Source: an uncultured Collinsella sp. (GTDB taxonomy: Bacteria; Actinomycetota; Coriobacteriia; Coriobacteriales; Coriobacteriaceae). Taken from it: 18,330 nt of DNA. The translations under genes and the position numbers were made by a program. The stretch is taken from positions 1 to 18,330 of the forward strand of contig UQDE01000036.1 in NCBI GenBank assembly GCA_900539735.1, written 5' to 3'. This document shows positions 7,321 to 13,745 of the stretch, in pieces. Every line of letters starts with the position of its first letter. The first letter of the stretch is position 1. The notes beneath the pieces are model-generated. The model made no database searches, was not told where the DNA came from, and saw only the letters and a list, made by a program, of their open reading frames with translations.

Positions 7321-7749
7321 CTATTTCTTAGCGTGCTTGTCAGCACCCTTGCTGTCATCGGTGACCGAGATGAGCTGTCGGTCGGCCGCGCCATTGCGAC
7401 GCGCACGGCGGCGCTCCTCGGCATCGCCCGCGTCGGCGGCGGCGCGGTGAGCCTTGTTAACGTTAAAGACCTCGTCGTGTTTGCGCCACGGACCGACGGA
7501 CTCGCCAAAGCTCATCTTAAGGCCGGCGATAAAGCCGCCGAGCCAGCCGATCGGCGCAAACTGCACCAGCGGGAACAGCGAGAACACCCAGGTCAGCAGG
7601 ATGACTGCCACCGCTCCCGCAAAGTTGGCAATCCAGTAGTCGCGCTTGGTGATGACGCGCTTTTCGCACGCCCACTGGCCGCACAAAAAGCCAATGTAGA
7701 TCGCGAAGAGAAAGAGCACCAGCGCAAGCACCACGAACGTCCAGCTCAT
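7321..7749 (-). CDS. Small membrane protein of unknown function
   Basis: A 142-residue protein not recognised as a named family. Residues about 2-24 (from WTFVVLALVLFLFAIYIGF) and 36-60 (from YWIANFAGAVAVILLTWVF) are transmembrane helices. A third, weaker hydrophobic stretch (FAPIGWLGGFIAGLKMSFG) follows. The C-terminal half is highly charged and probably cytoplasmic, with RRRARR and a Lys-rich end. I chose the ATG at 7749 because GGGGAG lies about 10 nt before it; the frame is open to 7785, but that would overlap the upstream dehydrogenase gene. The gap to the dehydrogenase stop is 5 nt and to the HEAT gene 15 nt, so it is co-transcribed with both. Confidence 0.75.
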   Translation of the reverse strand: MSWTFVVLALVLFLFAIYIGFLCGQWACEKRVITKRDYWIANFAGAVAVILLTWVFSLFPLVQFAPIGWLGGFIAGLKMSFGESVGPWRKHDEVFNVNKAHRAAADAGDAEERRRARRNGAADRQLISVTDDSKGADKHAKK

Positions 7750-7754
7750 GGGCG

Positions 7755-8834
7755 CTACTCCCCGTGATGGTGGCCGCAGCAGCACTCGTGGCCATCATCA
7801 TGGCCGTGGCCGCCGCAGCACTCGTGGTCCTCGCCATGGTGGTGGCCGCAACCGCACTCATGGTCGTCGCCGTGCTCGCCGCAACCGCAGCCGTCCTCGT
7901 GAGCACCGTGCTCTTCGGGACGATACTGCGACCAGTCCAGACCGGCGGCGATGGCGTCGGCCTCCTCCTTATAGAGGACCGTGATGGCCTGGGTGCCCAG
8001 CTTGGCACCACCGATGGCATCGAGCATGTCGTAGAGCGTAAAGGCCACGTCGGCGCCGGGCAGCGCAAGCTCGCGATCGTCGGCATAGGCGAGCGCCAAG
8101 CGCAGGTCCTTGATGAAGTGCTCGACCATAAAGCCGGGCTTGTAGTCGCCGTCGAGCGCCTTGGTAGCCAGGCTCTCCATGGCGCCGGACTTGCCGGTAC
8201 CGCCCAGGATCATCTGGCGGGTCTTCTCCAGATCAAGGCCGCTCAGCTCGGCAAATGCCATGGCGTCTGCCATGCCGACCATGCAGGCGCCCAGCGACAC
8301 CTGGTTGGCGAGCTTGGCAGCCTGGCCCTTGCCGGCGCCGTCGAAGCAGCAGATGTTGGCCGCAAAGGTGGCAAGGATGTCGCGGACCGGCGCGATGTCG
8401 TTCTCGGTAGCGCCCACGATAGCCGTGAGCGTACCGGCGATAGCGCCCGACTCGCCGCCGGTGACGGGGCAGTCAAACGCCATGCGACCAGAAACCTGGG
8501 CGGCCTCGGCAATGTCACGGGCAAGCTCGGGCGAGCTCGTGGTGAGGTCGATCAAGACCGCGCCGGGCTTAGTGCACGCGAGCAGGCCGTCGCCCGCCAG
8601 GTAGAGTTCCTCGACCTCGGAGGGATAGCCCACCATGGTAAAGACGACATCGGCGTTCGCCGCGGCATCGGCCGGCGTATCTGCCCAGACGGCGCCGCGC
8701 TCGATAAGTGCCGCCGCCTTGGACTTGGTGCGGTTGTTGACCGTGACGGGATAGCCGGCGTCCAGAATGTGGCCGGCGATGGGGGCACCCATGATTCCGG
8801 TGCCGATGAATGCGACGGAGAGCTTGTTTGCCAT
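7755..8834 (-). CDS. Beta-hydroxyacid dehydrogenase (GarR/tartronate semialdehyde reductase-like) with His/Cys-rich C-terminal tail
   Basis: NAD(P)-dependent oxidoreductase of the 3-hydroxyisobutyrate dehydrogenase family, 359 residues against about 295 usual. The Rossmann motif GTGIMG is at 11-16 and NNRT (33-36) suggests NADP preference. The substrate loop DCPVTGGESGAIAGTL spans 121-136 and the catalytic lysine in GKGQAAKLANQ is K174. LIDLTTSSP and the C-terminal helical domain are also typical. The exact substrate is unknown. The extra length is a tail at about 307-359 holding 14 His and 9 Cys in three imperfect repeats such as DHECGCGHHHGE and GHECCCGHHHGE, very probably metal-binding. 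It is the first gene of a four-gene operon ending with icd. AAAGGAAAGG precedes the ATG. It lies 98 bp after degV; no promoter is evident there. Confidence 0.88.
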   Translation of the reverse strand: MANKLSVAFIGTGIMGAPIAGHILDAGYPVTVNNRTKSKAAALIERGAVWADTPADAAANADVVFTMVGYPSEVEELYLAGDGLLACTKPGAVLIDLTTSSPELARDIAEAAQVSGRMAFDCPVTGGESGAIAGTLTAIVGATENDIAPVRDILATFAANICCFDGAGKGQAAKLANQVSLGACMVGMADAMAFAELSGLDLEKTRQMILGGTGKSGAMESLATKALDGDYKPGFMVEHFIKDLRLALAYADDRELALPGADVAFTLYDMLDAIGGAKLGTQAITVLYKEEADAIAAGLDWSQYRPEEHGAHEDGCGCGEHGDDHECGCGHHHGEDHECCGGHGHDDGHECCCGHHHGE

Positions 8835-8932
8835 GAAACCTTTCCTTTTGGGTTGGGTGTTGTTACCAGGTTGAATACTCGGTGCCAGCGTTTGGGCTGT
8901 GAGTCGAGGGCGATTACGGACGCAGCGCTTGC

Positions 8933-9886
8933 CTACTGACCGCGCACGCGGCGGGCGATACGGTCGGAAAGCGACGCCTTGTCGGCGCGGTTCTTACCCC
9001 AAAACGCGCAGCCCACCATGCCGGGGCCCACGTGCGAGCCGATGGTGGGACCCACGGAGCCGCGAATGATCGTGACGTCGGCGCAACCCTCCTCCTTGCG
9101 GATGGCGGCTTCGAGCCAGTCACCATCCTTTTCGGCATCGGCCGTCATGATGGCGATGGGCATGGTGCGATCGGGCACGTAGTTCTCGCGGAACGACTTG
9201 AGGATGGACTTGAGCGCCTTCTTGCGGCCGCGGTTGACGCCGATCAGCGACAGCGAGCCGGCCAGGTCGTAGGAGAGCTCGGGCTTGACGTCGAGCTTTG
9301 CCGTGAGCTGCGCCGCCGCGGGCGGAATGCGGCCGCCGGCAGCCAGCGCATCGAAGCTCTCGAGCGTAAAGTAACCGTGCACGTAGGTCTTGGCCTCGTT
9401 TGCCCAATCGACCAGCTGCTTGGCAGTCAGTCCCGCCGAACGCTGACGCACGGCCTCGAGCGCCAAGAGCGCGCCGGCCGCGCAGGGCAGAGCGTTGTCG
9501 ACCACGTACAGCTCAAAATCGGGATACTCGGCACGCACGGCGTCCGCCGCCTGGCACGCGGAGTTGTAGCTCGACGACAGCGCCGAGGTAAAACACAGGT
9601 AGACCGTGGGCGTGCCCTCTTTGGCGCACTCGGTAAAGAACTCGATATAGCGACCGAGCGACACAGCCGAGGTGGACACGCGGGCACCGGCGCGCATGCG
9701 GTCGTAGAACTCCTTAGGGCTCATGCTCGACCAGATGTCATCCGTGCGCTCTTCGCCATCGATAATGAAGGGGAAACCCAGGATATCGACATCAAGGTTC
9801 GCGGCGACCTCGGGACTAAAGTCGCAGCAGGTATCGACGACGATGCGGCAACGGTCCGAATGGCCGGTAGATGCAGCCTTGTCCAT
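8933..9886 (-). CDS. DegV family protein (fatty-acid binding)
   Basis: DegV-fold protein of 317 residues; family members bind a fatty acid and can act as the FakB subunit that presents it to the kinase FakA. Recognisable segments are IVVDTCCDFSPE at the N-terminus, STSAVSLGRY (equivalent of the TSQPS loop), LSSSYNSACQAA, the central VVDN strand, FDALAAGGRI (the FxxLxxGGRI motif) and a C-terminal VGPTIGSHVGPG loop. No FakA is in the window. I chose the ATG at 9886, which has AAGGAG 8 nt upstream; a TTG directly before it is less likely. The intrinsic terminator of hpf ends only a few bases before this ribosome site, so expression must come by read-through or from a promoter overlapping the hairpin. 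Confidence 0.88.
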   Translation of the reverse strand: MDKAASTGHSDRCRIVVDTCCDFSPEVAANLDVDILGFPFIIDGEERTDDIWSSMSPKEFYDRMRAGARVSTSAVSLGRYIEFFTECAKEGTPTVYLCFTSALSSSYNSACQAADAVRAEYPDFELYVVDNALPCAAGALLALEAVRQRSAGLTAKQLVDWANEAKTYVHGYFTLESFDALAAGGRIPPAAAQLTAKLDVKPELSYDLAGSLSLIGVNRGRKKALKSILKSFRENYVPDRTMPIAIMTADAEKDGDWLEAAIRKEEGCADVTIIRGSVGPTIGSHVGPGMVGCAFWGKNRADKASLSDRIARRVRGQ

Positions 9887-9904
9887 CAAAGCGACTCCTT
9901 ACGT

Positions 9905-9936
9905 AAAAAGGCGGCCACCCGCATGGGATGGCCGCC
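9905..9936 (-). terminator. Intrinsic terminator between hpf and degV
   Basis: An 8-bp stem, GGCGGCCA (9910-9917) with TGGCCGCC (9929-9936), is extended inward by CCC/GGG with one bulged A. Five T follow on the minus strand (9905-9909). The AAGGAG of degV starts only 5 nt further on. A second symmetrical motif, two GTTAAC palindromes at 9941-9946 and 9955-9960, lies between the hairpin and the hpf stop codon. Confidence 0.8.
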
Positions 9937-9965
9937 AACCGTTAACTCATGCAAGTTAACGTATT

Positions 9966-10550
9966 TTACTCGTCAAGTGTTTCGATGCGGGGCTTGATGA
10001 TGCCATATCCACCATTCTTACGGTGATACACCACATTGATGAGACCGGTCGTCGCGTTCTCGAACACGTAGAAGTCGTGACCGAGCAGATCGGTCTGCAC
10101 CAGCGCCTGCTCCTCAGTCATCGGGGTGACATCGATGACCTTCTCGCGGACGAGCAGGTCGTCCTCTTCCTCGGGCAGCAGCAGATCGGCCAGATCCTCG
10201 ACGCGCTCGACCGGTGCGACATCCGCGGCGCTGGCACCGCCCTGGCGGTTGTCCACAACCTTGGTCTTGAACTTGCGCAGCTGGCGGGTGACCTTATCGG
10301 CGGAGAGGTCGATGGCGGCGTACATATCTGCACCGTGCTCGGCAACGCGAATCACCGAACCGCGGGCACGAACCGTAACCTCGACGATTGCCGGGTTGGG
10401 GTTCGAGGGGTTCTTCTCATAGCGAAGTACAACGTCGACCGTCATGGGCTCGATATCGAAAACCTTGAGCGCCTCGCCGATCTTCTCATCCACATGCGCA
10501 CGCAGAGCATCGGTTACCGTCGTCTTGCGTCCAGAAACCTTGATATCCAT
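9966..10550 (-). CDS. hpf: Ribosome hibernation promoting factor, long form
   Basis: Cytoplasmic protein that binds the decoding region of the small subunit and, in the long form, dimerises 70S ribosomes to 100S particles during stress. The 194-residue product has an N-terminal S30AE domain (about 1-100; MDIKVSGRKTTVTDALRAHV, then the Lys/Arg-rich KVTRQLRKFKTK). An acidic linker follows, then the C-terminal dimerisation domain (about 135-190; DVTPMTEEQALVQTDLLGHDFYVF and INVVYHRKNGGYGIIKPR). The start at 10550 has TTGGAG 6 nt upstream and gives the usual MDI start; an upstream in-frame extension to 10610 is not supported. A terminator follows at 9905-9936. No clear promoter was found in the upstream gap. 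Confidence 0.95.
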   Translation of the reverse strand: MDIKVSGRKTTVTDALRAHVDEKIGEALKVFDIEPMTVDVVLRYEKNPSNPNPAIVEVTVRARGSVIRVAEHGADMYAAIDLSADKVTRQLRKFKTKVVDNRQGGASAADVAPVERVEDLADLLLPEEEDDLLVREKVIDVTPMTEEQALVQTDLLGHDFYVFENATTGLINVVYHRKNGGYGIIKPRIETLDE

Positions 10551-10867
10551 ACGTGGCTCCAATCTGCCTCGGGGACTTACTGTACTGGCTATGTACCCAT
10601 TGCCGTGCATTTAATCACGCGGATTCCTAAAGACCCGAATAACGATTGCTTGATACCGCATACCGAAGTCTCGTACTTTTCCATGGCAAAGTGCGCTATA
10701 GGAGGGAGCCCACAGATTTGTATTTGGTCTCGAAAATTGGCTTTGACCTGCTGGTTTTATAGGGATGAAAAAGCCGGGCTCCCCTATTGGGGAAACCCGG
10801 CAGTGCGTGTTGAAACCGTGAAGAGGTGTCCTTTCCAACGTATAGGAGACACCACCCCTAGCAATAA
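10551..10867. other. Intergenic region between hpf and the lipoprotein gene
   Basis: 317 bp without a supported gene. Next to the lipoprotein stop is a 6-bp hairpin, GGTGTC (10825-10830) with GACACC (10848-10853), and then the intrinsic terminator at 10768-10801. The remaining ~200 bp before hpf contain its TTGGAG site but no promoter I would defend; TTGCCA and repeated GGTAT motifs around 10650-10690 on the minus strand are only suggestive. A 75-codon frame here has no ribosome site and no recognisable protein. Confidence 0.5.
10768..10801 (-). terminator. Intrinsic terminator of the lipoprotein gene
   Basis: Outer stem GCCGGG (10773-10778) with CCCGGC (10796-10801), inner stem CCCC (10781-10784) with GGGG (10789-10792), loop TATT; five T follow on the minus strand (10768-10772). 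It lies about 65 bp after the stop codon. Confidence 0.85.
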
Positions 10868-11893
10868 CTAGCTATTGAGTTTGTTAATGTCGTCGTCGGT
10901 GATGGCGCCTTCCTGGCTGGACGATTTGTCCTCGGAGGATGCGGTCTCATTGTCGGAATCGGAGGACTCGCTGCCGGAGGACGTGGTCTCACTGGACTCA
11001 GAGTCGCCCGGTTGCACGTTAGCGCCCGAAACCGTCTTAGTGGTGAGGTCGTAGGGAATCTGACCGTACCAGACGCAGTGAACCGCCTCGAGCGTACCGT
11101 CGACCGTGATGTCGTCGAGGGCATCACTCACGGCACGGCACAGTTCGTCATTGGACGAGAGGCCCGCAACACCAAGCGTCGAGGGCGCCTCGAGCGCACC
11201 GACATAGGAGACCTCGCTCATCAGGCGTGCAAGATAGCCGCCGGCCGTGGAGTCGCAGATCACATAGTCAACCTCGCCGGACTCGAGCGCCTCAAAGCAC
11301 TCGTTGATGTTGGAGTAGGTCTTTTGGTTGGCGGTAATGCTCTGCTTGGCAAGCGCCTCCTGCGAGGCCGAGGACATCTGGACACCCAGGGTAGACGTGT
11401 TAAGGGTATCGGTGGAAACGCTTAGCGACCCACCATCGCTGGTTTTACCGAACACAGAAGCGGCATCGTACAGGCAGGTGCCGAGCGAGCTAACGTCCCC
11501 GTCTGTGGAGTTGATCTCGCCGATAAAGATATCAGCCTTTTTGTCGCCGAGCGCGGAACCTGCCGAGGACGCATCGACAAAGGCGACCTTAAGGCCCATG
11601 CGGCTTGCGAGGGCGCGGGCGGCGTCAACCGCATATCCCGTGAGCTCGCCGTCGGCGCCCTGCATGGCCTGCGGCGCATCGGAAGTATCGAGGGCGACCG
11701 TCAGGGTTCCGGGAGTGACCAGGGCATCGTCCGACACCGCCGGCGTGACGGTCTCGTACTCGATCTGGTCGATCGTGGGAGTCGTGAACGTAGACAGCGG
11801 GTTGAACGCGCATCCGCTCAGGCCCAAAACGGCAATGACCGCTGCGGTCCCAGCGCCTAACCGAGCCGCGTGCATCAAGCTGCCCCTCACCAT
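10868..11893 (-). CDS. Lipoprotein resembling amino-acid-type ABC solute-binding proteins
   Basis: Secreted, lipid-anchored binding protein of about 341 residues. The N-terminus has Arg residues, a hydrophobic core (AGTAAVIAVLGL) and a lipobox LSGC. The body resembles bacterial extracellular solute-binding family 3: TLTVALDTSDAPQAM, ELTGYAVDAARALASRMGLKV, then ADIFIGEINST and a late VDYVICDSTAGGYLA segment. The last ~45 residues are a low-complexity Ser/Glu/Asp tail. The ligand is unknown and no permease or ATPase is next to it, so it may act as an orphan receptor. Two starts are possible: ATG at 11893 (weak AGGG site, better signal n-region) and ATG at 11875 (GAGGGG 7 nt upstream). The frame is open to 12274 but lacks a ribosome site there. 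A long structured leader precedes it and a terminator follows. Confidence 0.75.
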   Translation of the reverse strand: MVRGSLMHAARLGAGTAAVIAVLGLSGCAFNPLSTFTTPTIDQIEYETVTPAVSDDALVTPGTLTVALDTSDAPQAMQGADGELTGYAVDAARALASRMGLKVAFVDASSAGSALGDKKADIFIGEINSTDGDVSSLGTCLYDAASVFGKTSDGGSLSVSTDTLNTSTLGVQMSSASQEALAKQSITANQKTYSNINECFEALESGEVDYVICDSTAGGYLARLMSEVSYVGALEAPSTLGVAGLSSNDELCRAVSDALDDITVDGTLEAVHCVWYGQIPYDLTTKTVSGANVQPGDSESSETTSSGSESSDSDNETASSEDKSSSQEGAITDDDINKLNS

Positions 11894-12218
11894 GTCCACT
11901 ACCCTGCCTTCTGTGTCGTATACGATCCGTGCCCTGCACGGGATATCGGGTTGTTCCCACCAGCTGACCTGGTATTTGACCCCACACTTGCGCACTGGGG
12001 TGTTTGCTCGGGAGGCCGCAGCCACCTTCACGACTGACCCGCTCGCCCGCGAGGCGGTATTGCCCCAAAGAAAGTAGAACGGACGGTGCGGCTTACATCT
12101 AGGACGCGCCATGATCGCGCCGCGCGCACGCGGTCGCTTACGTGGATCCCTTTGACCGCGTCTGTCTTGGACTAGGACGGGCATTTCGTCCGTCCGCAAC
12201 CACAGCCTGATAGGAACG
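11894..12218 (-). ncRNA. Putative structured 5' leader RNA of the lipoprotein gene
   Basis: About 325 nt lie between the predicted transcription start and the lipoprotein ATG. On the transcribed strand at least five local stems form in series: GGACGG/CCGTCC (12175-12195), ACGCGGTC/GACCGCGT (12128-12161, 18-nt loop), ACCCCA/TGGGGT (11979-12001), ACCAG/CTGGT (11959-11973) and CCGTGC/GCACGG with a 3-nt loop (11927-11941). The palindrome TCGTATACGA (11916-11925) follows. No known riboswitch, T-box, SRP, RNase P or tmRNA core was recognised. The lipoprotein frame is also open through this region, so a longer protein is the competing reading. Confidence 0.4.
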
Positions 12219-12224
12219 AAGCGC

Positions 12225-12253
12225 ATTATAGCTAAGTTCAAGCTAAAGTTTAA
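12225..12253 (-). promoter_or_regulatory. Promoter of the lipoprotein gene
   Basis: Perfect -10 TATAAT (plus-strand 12225-12230), 17-bp spacer, weak -35 TTAAAC (12248-12253). Predicted start near 12218, leaving a leader of about 325 nt before the ATG at 11893. Confidence 0.65.
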
Positions 12254-12325
12254 GGTTAGGGGCGTCATTCGCATCGCGAGTACAGATTTCGCAGGTCGGA
12301 GCGGACCATTCGTGCCCCTATGAAG

Positions 12326-12374
12326 CCCGGAGCTCCCCTACGGGGAGCTCCGGGGCACCCGTCTCAGGGTGCCC
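12326..12374. repeat. Tandem GC-rich hairpins, possible terminator
   Basis: Hairpin A is a perfect 13-bp stem, CCCGGAGCTCCCC (12326-12338) with its complement (12342-12354), with a 3-nt loop. An outer pairing GTGCCCC (12312-12318) with GGGGCAC (12352-12358) is also possible. Hairpin B is GGGCACCC (12353-12360) with GGGTGCCC (12367-12374). A and B share bases, so they exclude each other. No T-run follows on either strand, so a terminator role is uncertain, although the core CTCCCCTA-GGGG resembles the real terminator at 10768-10801. Confidence 0.55.
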
Positions 12375-12596
12375 TGGCCAAAATATGGCAAATATGAGTA
12401 CTGCCACCAATTTAGTAACAGGCAATTTTGGCCTCTCGGACAGATTTTGCGCTCAGTGTCGCCAACCTGATGCTTAGTAATTCTACATTTGCTTATTATC
12501 TTCTTACTTTACGCCGCCTCCGAGTCCTAAATTCCTTGATTTTGCTGTTACTGATTTAGTGACAGTACTCATATTTGCCATATTTTGGCCAGGGCA
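12370..12596. repeat. 227-bp inverted-repeat element with two 52-bp arms
   Basis: Left arm 12370-12421 and right arm 12545-12596 are inverted copies. The outer 33 bases beginning GCCCTGGCCAAAATATGGCA are identical, and 4 mismatches occur in the inner 18. The 123-bp centre is unique, AT-rich and has no gene. Each arm has sub-symmetry; the right arm contains CTGTTACT-GATTT-AGTGACAG (12545-12565), which is degraded in the left arm. The outer end overlaps hairpin B. No target-site duplication and no transposase are seen. It starts 30 bp after the stop of the orphan nuclease-fold gene. It could be a MITE-like or REP-like element, or a paired protein-binding array. Confidence 0.8.
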
Positions 12597-12625
12597 TATG
12601 ATTAGCCCTCTATTTTCGACGCGAA

Positions 12626-13735
12626 TTAGACCGGCTTAAGCCCAAAACACGCCCGCAGCGTGTTAAGCAACGCCTCTTGCTTCTTCCTGCGGGCATCGAC
12701 ACGATTCCGGTACCGCTTTCGCATACGCTGGTGGATGCGCCATGCGAGCGCTTCCATCGCTTCCATGTCGCGGAGCATTTCGTTGTTGACCGTCGCGACC
12801 TCGATTCCCATAGTAATCAAGCCCGTGTTGCGTTTTTCATCATGGATACGTCCCCTCCGGGAGGAATGACCCAGCTCACCGTTGTATTCCAGGTCAAACC
12901 GGGCTGCCTCCTGATACGCATCGCAAACTGCATGCGGCATCCCCGAGATTGCCTGCGCGCGGTCATCGAACTCAATCTTGTAGTCGGTCTTAAAGGGACC
13001 GCAGGCAAATCCGCCATAGGAAAACGGAAGCGAAAACAGAGCGAGCATGATGCACTCCATGGGCGAGCGCAGGTTTTCTGACAAGTAGGGACACAGACGC
13101 TGCAGTTGTTTGGCCGCATTCCCCTTGCATACCGCGAGGTAATCTGCCAGACGATCGGGCGTCAGCACCGGCTCAACCTCAAAGTAGCCCACGTCTGCTG
13201 GCTGGTCCTTGTCCTTTGCAAGTTTATTCGTAACGGGCGAGGTGTAGGGAGGCAGATACTTCCCGCGGTCACTCAGCGAAATCTTAGAGCACAGCTCCTG
13301 GGCCAGGGCAAATGCCTGGATACAGCCGACCTCGCGGGCGACGACAACACAAAGGGCCTCGGGAGATAGACTGTACACCCCCGGTTCCACCTCTAGAATC
13401 GAGCCGGCGGGCAACCCGGAGCATACGGACCAGCCCACGCCAGGCATGCGGCGGCGCTGCGCCGCAGATCCCACCAGCAAGCAAAGATCTTCTTGCACCT
13501 CGCCGCTTGCGGCCCCAATCCGCACCAAGTCGGAAAGATAGATGTCCTCGGTCGAGGGCGACGACGTGCGCAGCACACGGCGCTCTTCATCGGGATTGAG
13601 GTCCCTCCAGCTGATGTAACCCATTTTTCGGCGCTCGGCGCGCATCATGCGTAGCGCCGAGGCGCCTGTTAGGATTACGGAAGCCGCCAGCTGTTCGTCT
13701 GTCGACTCGTTGCGCCGCTCAATCTTCACTGCCAC
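12626..13735 (-). CDS. Orphan protein with restriction-endonuclease-like C-terminal fold
   Basis: About 369 residues, no named family. The pattern resembles a group of actinobacterial hypothetical proteins with an AbiEi-like layout. The N-terminal ~110 residues have no clear domain. The middle includes VYSLSPEALCVVVAREVG and a conserved-looking SPMECIMLALFSLPFSYGG (E227). The C-terminal block FDLEYNGELGHS (D281, E283, H290), RIHDEKRNTGLITMGIEV (D299, R302) has the spacing of Vsr/DUF559-type PD-(D/E)XK nucleases. The final 50 residues are very basic. Catalytic activity is unproven; Asn stands where DUF559 usually has Asp. I chose GTG at 13735, with GGGGTGG 4 nt upstream and 10 nt after the comF stop. 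An ATG at 13774 would overlap comF; the longer frame to 14107 is a shadow of comF. Confidence 0.65.
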   Translation of the reverse strand: MAVKIERRNESTDEQLAASVILTGASALRMMRAERRKMGYISWRDLNPDEERRVLRTSSPSTEDIYLSDLVRIGAASGEVQEDLCLLVGSAAQRRRMPGVGWSVCSGLPAGSILEVEPGVYSLSPEALCVVVAREVGCIQAFALAQELCSKISLSDRGKYLPPYTSPVTNKLAKDKDQPADVGYFEVEPVLTPDRLADYLAVCKGNAAKQLQRLCPYLSENLRSPMECIMLALFSLPFSYGGFACGPFKTDYKIEFDDRAQAISGMPHAVCDAYQEAARFDLEYNGELGHSSRRGRIHDEKRNTGLITMGIEVATVNNEMLRDMEAMEALAWRIHQRMRKRYRNRVDARRKKQEALLNTLRACFGLKPV

Positions 13736-13745
13736 AAAACCACCC

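Noticed and set aside
7755..7916. His/Cys tail as a frameshift artefact
   Set aside because: The tail repeats are ordered and rich in one residue class, and the frame ends at a stop 5 nt before the next gene start, which fits a real coding end.
9941..9960. Two GTTAAC palindromes as an operator
   Set aside because: They lie between the hpf stop codon and its terminator, are very short, and have no promoter nearby.
10611..10838. 75-codon minus-strand frame upstream of hpf
   Set aside because: No ribosome site, it crosses the terminator at 10768-10801, and it has no recognisable features.
11940..12060. Possible T-box, SRP RNA, RNase P or tmRNA in the leader
   Set aside because: A GTGG-N-TGCGG string looks T-box-like but lacks the ACC of the antiterminator core. 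The GGAAG/AGCAG core of SRP RNA, the RNase P core and the tmRNA TpsiC end are all absent.
11894..12274. N-terminal extension of the lipoprotein by up to 127 residues
   Set aside because: It would bury the signal peptide and lipobox, has no ribosome site at its Met codons, and begins upstream of the predicted transcription start. Kept only as the alternative to a leader RNA.
12370..12596. Complete insertion sequence
   Set aside because: The 123-bp centre encodes nothing, no target duplication flanks the arms, and no transposase is nearby; only the repeat itself is reported.
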